Assembly (NCBI RefSeq): GCF_016907955.1 | Contig: NZ_JAFBCX010000009.1 | Location: 124,001 to 188,000 of the forward strand | Reading direction: 5' to 3' | DNA length: 64,000 bases | Source of the DNA: Lentzea nigeriaca | GTDB lineage: Bacteria; Actinomycetota; Actinomycetes; Mycobacteriales; Pseudonocardiaceae | Part shown: positions 18,419-26,608 of the stretch, in pieces | Layout: each line of letters begins with the position of its first letter | How positions within the stretch are numbered: the first letter of the stretch is position 1 | The notes under the pieces: generated by a model | Database searches by the model: none | Told to the model about the DNA's origin: nothing | Seen by the model: the letters and a program-made list of their open reading frames with translations, nothing else | Made by a program: the position numbers and the translations under genes

Positions 18419-18946
18419 CTAGCTCCTGTCCTGCAGCGCCCAGCGGATCGTGTGCATCGCCTTGTACAGCCGGGACTTGACGGTTCCTTCGGGCACTCCG
18501 AGAATGATCGCCGCCTCCTTCACCGTTCGTCCCATGACATAAGTTTCGTAGATAGCCGAACGGTGTTCGTCACTCAATTGGCGTACAACATCGGTAATGA
18601 CCATCACCGAAAGTGTCTGCTCCGTGTCGTCCGGAGATTCGGCGATGTCGGGGCGAAGCAATTCCACTTCCTGTGGGCGCGCCTGCCGGCTGCGCCATCC
18701 GTCGATCACAATGCGACGAGCGACAGTACAAAGCCATCCGCGCAACATCCCGGGTTCACGAACAAGGTGCGCGGAGTTCTGCCAGGCCCTGATCAACGTC
18801 TCCTGGACGACATCTTCAGTCCATTGACGGTCGTAGTTGGTCAGACACAGGACCTGCGAGAACAACATCCGCTGGAACTGTCCGTAGAGCAGCGTCAGCA
18901 ATTCCTCGTCCTGCTGGGCTTCGGCAACCCTGCCCTGATCGACCAT
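18419..18946 (-). CDS. ECF sigma factor
   Basis: 175-residue sigma factor with region 2 (WTEDVVQETLIRAWQN, MLRGWLCTVARRIVID) and region 4 (LSDEHRSAIYETYVMGRT, EAAIILGVPEGTVKSRL). Cotranscribed with the zinc anti-sigma factor. Upstream, a minus-strand promoter CGAACC-N16-CGTACC suggests autoregulation, and the divergent DUF4142 gene has the matching TGAACC-N15-CGTATC. The promoter type resembles M. tuberculosis SigL/SigK targets (TGAACC, CGT), so SigL-like is the best guess. Confidence 0.9.
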   Translation of the reverse strand: MVDQGRVAEAQQDEELLTLLYGQFQRMLFSQVLCLTNYDRQWTEDVVQETLIRAWQNSAHLVREPGMLRGWLCTVARRIVIDGWRSRQARPQEVELLRPDIAESPDDTEQTLSVMVITDVVRQLSDEHRSAIYETYVMGRTVKEAAIILGVPEGTVKSRLYKAMHTIRWALQDRS

Positions 18947-19062
18947 GAAGCTTGCGACCTCCCCAGATATCGGCGACGTCTTCGCTTCGGGCGGCGGGCC
19001 TAGCGACTCGGTGGCCGAGTGGAATCTCTCGCATAGTACCCCGCGAACGCGAAATCCTCTCG

Positions 19063-19090
19063 GGTACGTAAATTCAGCCCGAATGGTTCG
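19063..19090 (-). promoter_or_regulatory. Predicted autoregulatory ECF promoter of the sigma gene
   Basis: Minus-strand CGAACC (19090-19085), 16-base spacer, CGTACC (19068-19063), about 117 bases ahead of the sigma gene start. The element mirrors the one before the divergent exported-protein gene. Confidence 0.6.
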
Positions 19091-19137
19091 CAGATTTTAG
19101 TGTGATGCACGTCACATCGACATCTGCGCATGTCCCG

Positions 19138-19164
19138 TGAACCGGCGGCCAACCTGCGCGTATC
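19138..19164 (+). promoter_or_regulatory. Predicted ECF-dependent promoter of the DUF4142 gene
   Basis: TGAACC (19138-19143), 15-base spacer, CGTATC (19159-19164), 40 bases before the start codon of the exported protein. Same type as the promoter driving the sigma gene on the other strand. Confidence 0.6.
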
Positions 19165-19204
19165 ACCTTTGAAGGCAGCTCGATCGCGGGAGGGAACGGG
19201 CACT

Positions 19205-20434
19205 ATGCGTCACCGGTTGGGCACTCTGGGGCAGCACGCAGCGCTTTTTGCCGTTACGTCAGCCGTATTCGTCGGGGCTTTCATCGGAACAGTTCCAGCG
19301 AATGCACAGTCCACAGAGGTGCAACCCTCGGACCGCTCTTTCATGGTATCCCTTCGCCAAGCCGACTCGTGGTTGATACCAGTCAGCAAAGAAGCCCCGG
19401 CACGCTCGACCAATGCGGGTATCAGCAATGCCGGAAGGGACATCTTCGAAGGGCATTCCCGACTCGACGTCGATCTCCTCAAAGCCGCCGGCGAACTCGG
19501 CGTGGTGCTGCCGAACGACGTGAGCAGCGAACACCAGTCCATCATCAACGAGATGGCAGGACGCACCGGTGACAACCACGACCGCGCCTACGCGACGATC
19601 GTCCGGCAGGCGCAGGGTGGCCTTCTCGTGATGGCGACGCAAACGCGCGCCACAACGCAGAACACCACAATTCGCACACTCGCCCACCAAACCGTGCAAA
19701 TGCTCATCCGCACGATGACGGTCCTCGAAAACACCGGACTGGTCGACCCGTCCGCTTTCGAATTGGTGACGGCCAAAGCTCAGGTGAACGCGGTCCGCGT
19801 CATCGGCAAGAACGTCGAACCGTCGGACCGGGAATTGCTCGTTCTGCTGATGCAGCATGCGCTGTGGCAGAAACCGGCCAGCCGGGAGAGCTCCGACCGC
19901 GCCCGTGACGCGAAGGTCCGCAAGGTGGCCGGCCAGCTCGCCGCCGAGCACACCCAGCTCGCCGCCGCGGTGAACGAGGCCGCCGGCCAGATCGGCGTGG
20001 ATCTCCCGGCCGAACCGACGACCGAACAGAAGTCGTGGGCCAACGCCATCTCGTCCAGCTCAGGCGAGGAACTCGACCGCATGTACGCGAATCTGTCGCG
20101 TGCCGCCGACGGCTCACTCATCGTCCAGGTCGCCCAGGCACGCGCGACGACCAAGAGCGTCCCCGCACGGGTCGCCGCACAAACCGGTCTGACACTCCTC
20201 CTCAAGCACATGCTCCTGCTGGAGGGCACCGGCCTGGTGAAGTCGAACTCCCTGCAGATGACCGACGTCCCCGCCATCACCCAGCCCAGGTCCAACGCCA
20301 GCCCGCAGGCCCAGCCGGACGACTCCTCCACGAGCATCGGCTTCCTCACCGGCATCGCGGTCCTCGTCGTCGCCGGCGCGGGCACCCTCTGGCTCGTCCG
20401 AGCCATCGGCCACCGCGGCGAACACCGCCGCTAG
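19205..20434 (+). CDS. Secreted, membrane-anchored protein with two DUF4142 domains
   Basis: 409 residues. Signal peptide about 1-38 ending PANAQS, two tandem ferritin-like DUF4142 repeats (roughly 45-190 and 200-335; each starts with an SDR-x2-L/M-V-x-L-type helix and contains a RATT motif), a Gln/Pro/Ser linker, one transmembrane helix (GFLTGIAVLVVAGAGTLW) and a short basic tail. It should face the outside, held by its C-terminus. ATG at 19205 has GGGAGGGA before it. Divergent from the ECF sigma gene and preceded by a matching promoter, hence a likely target. Function of DUF4142 proteins is unknown. Confidence 0.82.
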   Translation: MRHRLGTLGQHAALFAVTSAVFVGAFIGTVPANAQSTEVQPSDRSFMVSLRQADSWLIPVSKEAPARSTNAGISNAGRDIFEGHSRLDVDLLKAAGELGVVLPNDVSSEHQSIINEMAGRTGDNHDRAYATIVRQAQGGLLVMATQTRATTQNTTIRTLAHQTVQMLIRTMTVLENTGLVDPSAFELVTAKAQVNAVRVIGKNVEPSDRELLVLLMQHALWQKPASRESSDRARDAKVRKVAGQLAAEHTQLAAAVNEAAGQIGVDLPAEPTTEQKSWANAISSSSGEELDRMYANLSRAADGSLIVQVAQARATTKSVPARVAAQTGLTLLLKHMLLLEGTGLVKSNSLQMTDVPAITQPRSNASPQAQPDDSSTSIGFLTGIAVLVVAGAGTLWLVRAIGHRGEHRR

Positions 20435-20439
20435 CTCCA

Positions 20440-20479
20440 CCGATATATCGGCCGCCGCCCTCGCCGACCGATATATCGC
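20440..20479. repeat. Two AT boxes after the DUF4142 gene
   Basis: CCGATATATCGG at 20440-20451 is a perfect palindrome, and CCGATATATCGC follows at 20468-20479. They stand 5 and 33 bases past the stop codon and precede the long hairpin at 20525. Confidence 0.75.
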
Positions 20480-20524
20480 CGCCCGGCAAGCCTTCCGCCG
20501 GCCCGCCGGGCCAGCCGTCCCGCA

Positions 20525-20576
20525 GCCTTAGCAACGACTCTTTTGACGACGTCGTCCAAAGACTCGTTGCTAAGGC
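20525..20576. repeat. Long hairpin between convergent genes
   Basis: Arms GCCTTAGCAACGACTCTTTT and its complement close on a GACGACGTCGTC centre with almost no loop; 24 of 26 positions pair. It lies between convergent genes and the stop codon of the minus-strand gene (20570-20572) is inside its right arm. Its arm is nearly identical to 10979-10998. Probably works as a two-way terminator; its recurrence suggests a repeat family. Confidence 0.8.
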
Positions 20577-20986
20577 GCAGGTCCGCTGGGTGGTGGGTTG
20601 ACATAATCAGGGTGAAAGGCGAAAAGTGCCGAGGACCTCGATGCCGGAGCTATCGGCGTTCTGACCGTTGGCTCGGCTGTCTCGGACGACCGCGACGTGG
20701 TCCGCATCGGGCGGGGAGGCACCACGACGGTGAGGACGCGTGGGGTGTCCGAGCTGATATATGGATCTTGAGGGAACGTTTCGACGTTGCTGCCGATGCC
20801 CGCCCAGACCGGTACGCGACTGATGGTGCGGCCGTCGCGGTTGCGGACCTCGACGTAGTCGCCCGCGTCCTGGTCGCGGAAGAGGCCTACGGTGACGTTG
20901 ACGGGGTGTTGCTCCAAGAGCCGGACGCCGTCTGCGGCGAACTCGAAGATCAGGCGGACGGATCTGGTCAGCGGAACGTCGGTCAT
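20570..20986 (-). CDS. Conserved hypothetical protein
   Basis: 138 residues beginning MTDVPLTRSVRLIFEFAADG, with a beta-rich N-terminal 95 residues (VRLLEQHPVNVTVG, GDYVEVRNRDG, LTVVVPPRP) and a Ser/Pro/Thr-rich tail that looks unstructured. The ATG at 20986 has GGAGG upstream, which separates it from the long shadow reading frame. I do not recognise the family. Its stop codon falls inside the long hairpin and an AT box (20754-20765) lies within it. Confidence 0.6.
   Translation of the reverse strand: MTDVPLTRSVRLIFEFAADGVRLLEQHPVNVTVGLFRDQDAGDYVEVRNRDGRTISRVPVWAGIGSNVETFPQDPYISSDTPRVLTVVVPPRPMRTTSRSSETAEPTVRTPIAPASRSSALFAFHPDYVNPPPSGPAP
20754..20765. repeat. AT box CTGATATATGGA inside a coding region
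   Basis: Encodes part of DPYISS on the minus strand. The least symmetric of the twelve boxes. Confidence 0.5.
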
Positions 20987-21042
20987 GGCGCGCGCCTCCA
21001 GGGGTGGGCAGGGCTCCCTTGTATGAGGCATCGGCCGCGAGG

Positions 21043-22176
21043 CTAAGTACGTGTCGGCGTCTGTGCTGTGTCCACCCGTTCGACGGCATGCGCTTCGGTG
21101 ATGTCGACCGCTTCCCACTTGTCGACGAGCCGGTCGATCACCGAGGCCGGCACCGGTTCCGGGCGGGCGCGGTTGCGGGCGTGGATCACGGACTTCGGGG
21201 CTTCGAGGCCGATGAGCGTGACTCGAGCGCGGTAGTCGGCGGCCAGGCCGATGCAGCGGTCGCGGAGCTGGCGGGAGATGTTGGTCGCGTTCCAGACGAA
21301 CCGCTCCCCCGCGCGGAGCAACGTCCGCGCCTCTTCGAAAGCCGCAGCTGCTACGGCGCGTTGATCGCCGTAAGGGGCGATGCCAAGCCGTGAGCGCACG
21401 GAGTCGAGACTCACCACCTGCCAACCGGGCCGATTGGCAGCGATCCAGTGGTCCTTACCCACGCCCGGCAGGCCGGACAGCACGGTCACCTCGACGCGCG
21501 TGTCGTCATAAGCGGCGTAGTCCGGATCGCGGCCGGGAGTGCGGAAGTACTGGAACCGCGCGTGGTCGGACGGGAAGTCGCGCGGGCGGTCGAGGCAGTC
21601 GCGTTCGCGGCAGTACTCCTCGAACAGGGCGATGTTCTCCAGCACGGACTCGGCGTCGCCGCAGATCCGGCCGAGGATGTCGGCGCGGGCCAGTGTCGCC
21701 AGGTCGTCGTTGCGGGCGAGCAGGCTCACCCGGAACGCGATGCGGTCGAGGTCGGGTCGTTCCAGCGCCCAGAACGGCACTTGGTGGTGGCGCACCAGCG
21801 CGGCGACGTGCTCGCGCCAGGCGATCGGGCGGTCCATCTCCCACAACAGCTTGCGCACCAACAGGTCGCCGGCGCGGGAGTGGCCGTGTGCGGTGACGCG
21901 GCCGTCCTCGATCTGGGTGCGGAACGGCTTGGCGACGTCGTGCAGCAACACCGTCGCGAACAAGCGCACCCGATCGAGTTCCGAACGGGCTCGCCACTCC
22001 GGCAACGAGACGAGCGCCTCGCAGGCCATCCGGGTGTGCGTGGCGACGTCACCTTCCGCGTGGTGGATCGGATCCTGTGGCACGCCTTCCAGTGCGCGCG
22101 CCCACGGGAACACCGAACGGACGGCTTCCCAGGAGAAAGTCCATTGTGGACCAGTTGGACAGAGTTCCTCAAACAC
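21043..22176 (-). CDS. HD-Pnk: HD phosphoesterase fused to polynucleotide kinase
   Basis: 377 residues. The N-terminal half has HD-hydrolase metal residues (His in HAEGDVATHTRMAC, LLHDVAKP near residue 80, AHGHSRAGD, VRHHQVPF), and the C-terminal half a polynucleotide kinase P-loop GLPGVGKDHW near residue 235 with DSVRSRLG and WNATNISRQLRDR. In Runella HD-Pnk this fusion removes 2-prime,3-prime phosphates and phosphorylates 5-prime OH ends. The GTG at 22176 overlaps the ligase gene by eight bases, so healing and sealing enzymes are coupled. Longer in-frame starts run into the ligase frame. Confidence 0.82.
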   Translation of the reverse strand: MFEELCPTGPQWTFSWEAVRSVFPWARALEGVPQDPIHHAEGDVATHTRMACEALVSLPEWRARSELDRVRLFATVLLHDVAKPFRTQIEDGRVTAHGHSRAGDLLVRKLLWEMDRPIAWREHVAALVRHHQVPFWALERPDLDRIAFRVSLLARNDDLATLARADILGRICGDAESVLENIALFEEYCRERDCLDRPRDFPSDHARFQYFRTPGRDPDYAAYDDTRVEVTVLSGLPGVGKDHWIAANRPGWQVVSLDSVRSRLGIAPYGDQRAVAAAAFEEARTLLRAGERFVWNATNISRQLRDRCIGLAADYRARVTLIGLEAPKSVIHARNRARPEPVPASVIDRLVDKWEAVDITEAHAVERVDTAQTPTRT

Positions 22177-22936
22177 CGGACACCACCCGGTTCGGCAGGA
22201 TCGGGCGGTCCTGCCAGTGGCTGCCCGAGTCCAGCACGGCGGTGAGGAACGTCGGCCGCACCCACTTGTAGCGTTCGACCGTGCGCCCGTCCTCCTCCAC
22301 CTTGATGTAGAGGCCTTCCATGTGGTCGTCGGAATCTGTTTCCGCGACAACGGTTTCCGGGTCCTGGCCCACGGCAACGGCCGCCTCGACGAGCACGTCA
22401 CGCCAGCCGGGCGTGCGGCACGTGGACGGGCCGATCAGCGAGGTCAGGTCCGTCAGCTTGCGCAGCGGGCCCTCGTGCAGCACCGGCACGGACACCACCG
22501 GCGTTCCTTCGAGCACGCGGCGACGTTCCGGTGTGGACAGGAAGTCACCGGTCTCGCGGTCGAGCAGGTCGAACTCGCAGAAGTGGTGCGGCAGCGCGTC
22601 GTAGAACACGGTGTGCTTGGCGTACAGCCATTCCCCGTAGAGGACGTAACGCGTGCCGAGCCGCTCCCACAGCACGCTCTGGTGCGTCGCGGCCCACGCC
22701 TTCAGCGGCGCGAACTGCCGCTCGCGCGGTCCGCCCGTCAAGAAATGGCCGCGTGACTGCAACTTCAGCGCACCGGCGGAGTCGAAGCTGATGCCCGCGT
22801 TGGCACCGTCGAGCTTCTCCTCGACGACCAGGTGCCGTCCCGCGATCACGCGGAACGGCACCTGGTCGAGGTCCTCGTCGCCCGGTTGCAGGCGCGAGCC
22901 CTCGAGGTGGGGCGTTCGCGGATACTTGCGCAACAT
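22169..22936 (-). CDS. ATP-dependent RNA ligase
   Basis: 255 residues. Nucleotidyltransferase motif I is VEEKLDGANAG with Lys near position 41 as the AMP-accepting residue, followed by QSRGHF, LYGEWLYAKHTVFYD (motif III/IIIa like), HMEGLYIKVE (motif IV) and RYKWVRP (motif V). It fits RNA ligase family proteins and, encoded in overlap with HD-Pnk, would seal ends that the partner has repaired. The gene precedes HD-Pnk in the operon. The natural broken RNA is unknown. Confidence 0.85.
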   Translation of the reverse strand: MLRKYPRTPHLEGSRLQPGDEDLDQVPFRVIAGRHLVVEEKLDGANAGISFDSAGALKLQSRGHFLTGGPRERQFAPLKAWAATHQSVLWERLGTRYVLYGEWLYAKHTVFYDALPHHFCEFDLLDRETGDFLSTPERRRVLEGTPVVSVPVLHEGPLRKLTDLTSLIGPSTCRTPGWRDVLVEAAVAVGQDPETVVAETDSDDHMEGLYIKVEEDGRTVERYKWVRPTFLTAVLDSGSHWQDRPILPNRVVSGV

Positions 22937-22978
22937 GCCCCGATTTGTAACCCGTCCGAGCGCCCGCTCGCGAACGGT

Positions 22979-23722
22979 TTACGCCTGACCGACGAACGCG
23001 GCCTTGTCCGAGTTGAACGTCGGCTCGAACACGAGCTGCATCTCACCCGGCTCCGCGCCGACGGAATACGCCACCTCGTAGGTGTAGGTCTTGCCGGGCA
23101 GCACCGTCGTGTTGTCGACGGTGCTGCTGCAATCTCCGCTGCTGTCGAACACCTTCGAGACCTTCTTCCCGTTGAACTGCGCGTCGTTGCCGAGCGACAG
23201 CAGCGCGGTCTCGAACGCGGCGCTCGCGCCGTTGGTGATGGTGACCTTGAACTTCACCGCGCGGGCGATGTCCTGCGGCACCGCGTACTGGCCGGGTGTA
23301 CACGCGACGGGTGCCGCGACCTCGACCGAGAGGCCGTTCGCCCACGTGTAGCGCTTGCCCCACGTCGGAGGATCGGTGAGCGCTTCCTGTTTCAGGGTTT
23401 CGCTCCCGGCGCCCTGGTCGAGGATCTTGTCGAGCTCTTTGACCGCGGCCTGCTGTGCCACCACGGTGAAGACGATCGCCAGGACGCACAGGACGACGCC
23501 GATTGCCGCGAGGATCTTGCGCGTGCCGAACAACGCGATGATGCCCAGCACGAGCCCGACGAAGGCCGCGATCGCGGTGAGGTTGTTGAAGATGATGATC
23601 GGCGAGCCGACGACACCGACGATCCCGAGGATCAACGCGGTCCAGGCCAGCGCACCGAACCGCGTGGGCTTCGGCGGTGCGACCGGTGGCGGTGCGTAGA
23701 CGGGCTGCGTCGGATATGTCAT
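22979..23722 (-). CDS. Membrane protein with DUF4190-like helices and DUF4352-like domain
   Basis: 247 residues. A short Pro-rich cytoplasmic leader (MTYPTQPVYAPPP), three transmembrane helices with the DUF4190 look (ALILGIVGVVGSPI, AAFVGLVLGIIALFG, LAAIGVVLCVLAIVF), then an extracytoplasmic immunoglobulin-like DUF4352-type domain with VTITNG and a disulfide candidate. The ATG at 23722 is five bases after AGGAG. Role unknown; members of this class are common exported proteins of actinobacteria. Confidence 0.7.
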   Translation of the reverse strand: MTYPTQPVYAPPPVAPPKPTRFGALAWTALILGIVGVVGSPIIIFNNLTAIAAFVGLVLGIIALFGTRKILAAIGVVLCVLAIVFTVVAQQAAVKELDKILDQGAGSETLKQEALTDPPTWGKRYTWANGLSVEVAAPVACTPGQYAVPQDIARAVKFKVTITNGASAAFETALLSLGNDAQFNGKKVSKVFDSSGDCSSTVDNTTVLPGKTYTYEVAYSVGAEPGEMQLVFEPTFNSDKAAFVGQA

Positions 23723-23908
23723 CACGGCTCCTGGCGGTTGCGGTGTGTGACCACGACGTCGATTGGTCTGCCTTACCCGTTAGCGCCCGCACTGCGGCGT
23801 CACTCGATCGAGTTGCCGATGGCACGTCAGCCGACTTCCGAAGGTAGCGAGATGGCTACGATCCGTACAGGCTGGCACTGGATGCCATCCCCGAAAGGAA
23901 CCCTGCAC

Positions 23909-24715
23909 ATGGCACGACGACTCGTCGGAACCCTGCTCGCGGCGATCGCCGCACTCGGCGTGACGACGGCACCCGCACAGGCCGCCGTCGACTTCACCGG
24001 CACCGTGAGGCTCAGCAACTGCTCCGGCTCGCTGGTCCGCTTGCCGAGCTCAACCTCCGCGGACAAGGCGCTCGTGCTCACGAACGGGCACTGCGTCGAA
24101 CTCATGAAGGCCGGCCAGGTGATCGTCGACCGGACGCTGTCGCGGGCGCGTACCTTCGGCCTGCTCGACGGCTCGGGTTCGGAGATCGCGACGTTGAGGA
24201 GCACCAAGCTCCTCTACGCGACGATGACCGGCACCGACGCCGCGCTGTACCAGCTCGACACGACGTACGGGCAGATCCAGCAGCAGCACGGCAGCCGTGC
24301 GCTGGAACTGTCGGCCTCGCACCCCGTGGCGAAGACGGAGATCCGTGTCGTCTCCGGCTACTGGAAGCGGATCTACTCCTGCCAGATCGACGGCTTCGTG
24401 AACCAGCTCAAGGAAGCCGACTGGACCTGGCGTGACTCGCTGCGCTACACGTCGTCCTGCAACACCATCGGCGGCACTTCGGGTTCGCCGATCATCGACA
24501 ACGTCAGCGGCAAGGTCGTCGGTGTCAACAACACCGGCAACGAAAGCGGCGGCCGCTGCACGATGAACAACCCGTGCGAGGTCGACGCCAACGGCAAGGT
24601 CACCGTCCGCAAGGGCATCAACTACGGCCAGCAGACGTTCGACTTCGTGTCCTGCTTCGGCCCCGGCACGGCGCTGGATCTGTCGCTGCCCGGCTGCAAG
24701 GTCGCGAAGCCGTAG
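23909..24715 (+). CDS. Secreted trypsin-like serine protease
   Basis: 268 residues. Signal peptide ending PAQA. The triad of a chymotrypsin-fold enzyme is visible: His in VLTNGHC, Asp in GTDAALYQL and Ser in GGTSGSPIID. Several cysteines suit extracellular disulfides. ATG at 23909 follows GAAAGGAA. Followed by a strong terminator shared with the convergent hydrolase gene. Probable extracellular protease or zymogen-like enzyme with narrow substrate. Confidence 0.88.
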   Translation: MARRLVGTLLAAIAALGVTTAPAQAAVDFTGTVRLSNCSGSLVRLPSSTSADKALVLTNGHCVELMKAGQVIVDRTLSRARTFGLLDGSGSEIATLRSTKLLYATMTGTDAALYQLDTTYGQIQQQHGSRALELSASHPVAKTEIRVVSGYWKRIYSCQIDGFVNQLKEADWTWRDSLRYTSSCNTIGGTSGSPIIDNVSGKVVGVNNTGNESGGRCTMNNPCEVDANGKVTVRKGINYGQQTFDFVSCFGPGTALDLSLPGCKVAKP

Positions 24716-24722
24716 ACACGAC

Positions 24723-24757
24723 GAAAGCCGGGGCGCCCCTGCAGCGCCCCGGCTTTC
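24723..24757. terminator. Bidirectional terminator
   Basis: Fourteen-base-pair perfect stem GAAAGCCGGGGCGC with loop CCCTGCA between the convergent protease and hydrolase genes. Confidence 0.85.
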
Positions 24758-24765
24758 CGCTTTCA

Positions 24766-25566
24766 CTACCGCGCCGCGCGGACGATCAGGTCGGCGACGG
24801 TCTCCGGGTGGGACACGGCCACCGAGTGCGAGGCGCTGCCGACCTCGACGACGGCTCGGGCGTGGGCGCGCTCGGCCATCCACTTCTGCGCCGCGACCGG
24901 GATGTTCTTGTCCTTGCCCGCCACCACGAAGTACGACGGGATGGTGCGCCACGCGGGCTCGCCGGCGCCTTCGGTCAGCGCGCTGTCGTTGACCGGTCGC
25001 TGTGTCGCCGCCGCGATGGTCGCGTCCTTGCGGGAGAGGTCGGCCGCGAACTGCTGCCAGTACTTGTCCTGCTGGATCGCGAAATCCTTGGTGCCGTCAC
25101 CGAGATCGATGATCTGCAGCGTGTCGCCCAGCGTGCCGCCGGGGAACTTGTTCGACAGCTCGAGCGCGCTCTCGCCCTTCTCCGGGGCGAACGCCGCAAC
25201 GTAGACGAGCGACTTCACGTTCGGGTTGCCCAACGCCGCCTGTGACTCGACCATGCCGCCGTAGGAGTGTCCGGCGAGAACGATCGGGCCGTCGATCGAG
25301 GCGAGCACCTTGCGCAGGTAGTTGGCGTCGTAGCTGAGGCCGCGCAACGGGTTCGCGACCGCGACGACCGGGAAGCCCTTGCGCTGTAGGCGTTCCACGA
25401 CACCGTTCCAGCTGGACGCGTCGGCGAACGCGCCGTGCACGAGCACGATGGTCGGCTTCTTGACGCCGGACTTCTCGGCGTCGTCCGCGGCACCGGCACC
25501 CGACGGAACAGAAGCAGCCAGGGCCAGCAGGGCACCGAGAAGGACGAACACCTTACGAACTCGCAT
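24766..25566 (-). CDS. Secreted alpha/beta hydrolase
   Basis: 266 residues with a signal peptide (about 1-27, ending AGAA). Alpha/beta-hydrolase features: oxyanion region LVHGAFADASSW, nucleophile elbow GHSYGG, acid in VVAGKDKNIP and late His in GSASHSVAVSHPE. Similar to esterases of the EstC/MenH-like secreted group. A perfect palindrome lies 56 bases upstream and the MarR gene ends just beyond it, so it may be the regulated target or cotranscribed. Confidence 0.83.
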   Translation of the reverse strand: MRVRKVFVLLGALLALAASVPSGAGAADDAEKSGVKKPTIVLVHGAFADASSWNGVVERLQRKGFPVVAVANPLRGLSYDANYLRKVLASIDGPIVLAGHSYGGMVESQAALGNPNVKSLVYVAAFAPEKGESALELSNKFPGGTLGDTLQIIDLGDGTKDFAIQQDKYWQQFAADLSRKDATIAAATQRPVNDSALTEGAGEPAWRTIPSYFVVAGKDKNIPVAAQKWMAERAHARAVVEVGSASHSVAVSHPETVADLIVRAAR

Positions 25567-25621
25567 TGGTCTCTCACTCTCTCGTCAGGCACCGCGGTGG
25601 CGGTGCATCGCGCTCGATTGG

Positions 25622-25633
25622 ATCGTGCACGAT
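25622..25633. promoter_or_regulatory. Palindrome ATCGTGCACGAT upstream of hydrolase
   Basis: A perfect twelve-base palindrome next to ATGTAAATT in the promoter region of the hydrolase gene; a candidate operator for the neighbouring MarR regulator. Confidence 0.4.
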
Positions 25634-25679
25634 GTAAATTACCCGACGAGATACCTCGCGCGCGACGTGTTTCAGGCCA

Positions 25680-26132
25680 CTAACGCTCGGCGCCGTGCTT
25701 GACCCGGTGCAGGGCCTTCCTCAGGACGGCGATCTCCTCATTGGTCATGCCGAGTGCCTCGCCGAGGCGGTTGGTCATCTCGGCACCGATCCACCGCAGG
25801 TCACGCCCCTTGTCGGTGAGCTGGACGAGCACCGAGCGTTCGTCGTCTGGGTGCGTGACGCGGACCAGCAGGCCGCTCTTCTCGAGCCGTTTGATCAACG
25901 GTGACAGCGTGCTGTACTCGAGGTCGAGCTCCTGGACGAGCTCCCGGATCGGCCGTGAGTCCCGCTCCCACAGCAGGAGCATCACCAGGAACTGCGGGTA
26001 GGTGATGCCGGCCTTGTCCAGGATCGGGCGGTAGAAGCCCGTGACCGCTCGCGACGTCGTGTACAGGTCGAAGCAGAGCAGGTCTGCCACGGTGGGGGTG
26101 GCGGCGGACGGCGCGTCGGGAGTGGTGCTCAC
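25680..26132 (-). CDS. MarR-family regulator of the OhrR type
   Basis: 150 residues with winged helix (RPIRELVQELDLEYSTLSPL, wing DDERSVLVQLTDKG). The N-terminal helix contains DLLCFDLYTTSRAV; a Cys in LCFxLY is the peroxide-sensing residue of OhrR-type proteins, hence organic hydroperoxide or thiol stress is a plausible signal. No ohr gene is adjacent; the downstream secreted hydrolase is the only near candidate target. Confidence 0.85.
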   Translation of the reverse strand: MSTTPDAPSAATPTVADLLCFDLYTTSRAVTGFYRPILDKAGITYPQFLVMLLLWERDSRPIRELVQELDLEYSTLSPLIKRLEKSGLLVRVTHPDDERSVLVQLTDKGRDLRWIGAEMTNRLGEALGMTNEEIAVLRKALHRVKHGAER

Positions 26133-26177
26133 GGGCTTCAGGCTACTCGGGACGAACCGGTCGAGCGGCGAGATCGG

Positions 26178-26600
26178 TTACACCGCGTCGCCGGACGGTT
26201 CGGGCCAGGCGAGCACGGGGGTGGGGCGGACGACGAGGTTGAACACGTCGGCCAGGCCATACGGGGCGTAGACGCGCCACCGGTCGTCGCGGTCGGTGCG
26301 GATGCCGAGACAACACGTTGTGGCCGCGAAAGAGTCGATGGCCGCTTCGGTGGACGGATAGGGCTCGCAGGGAACTGCCGAAGTAGTCGGAATACCAGAG
26401 GTGCACGCGGGCCTCGTTGCGGATCTCGATCTCGACCGGCAGGTCGCCAAGGCGTGCACGCCCGCCTGAATGACCTCGTTCTCGGCGTTCCAGCCGAGGT
26501 CGGAGTCGTCGAAGCAGAACAGGTCGTAGTCCCTGATGCCCTGCCGGCGGAGAAGCGCCTCGACCTGGGCGTCCAGGGCCAGTCGGCCGATCTGCACGCC
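26178..26600 (-). pseudogene. Decayed nucleotidyltransferase-family gene
   Basis: The main frame keeps GIRDYDLFCFDDSDLGWNAE, characteristic of a nucleotidyltransferase-like family in actinobacteria, then AAIDSFAATTCCLGIR and WRVYAPYGLADVFNLVVRPTPVL. Between them, about 28 codons (VEIEIRNEARVHLWYSDYF) are read only in another minus frame, so two compensating frameshifts lie near 26450 and 26370. The N-terminal third is not recognisable and no start codon fits. Probably a pseudogene, or two indel errors in a short gene. It sits behind recX. Confidence 0.6.
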
Positions 26601-26608
26601 AGCGGGCT

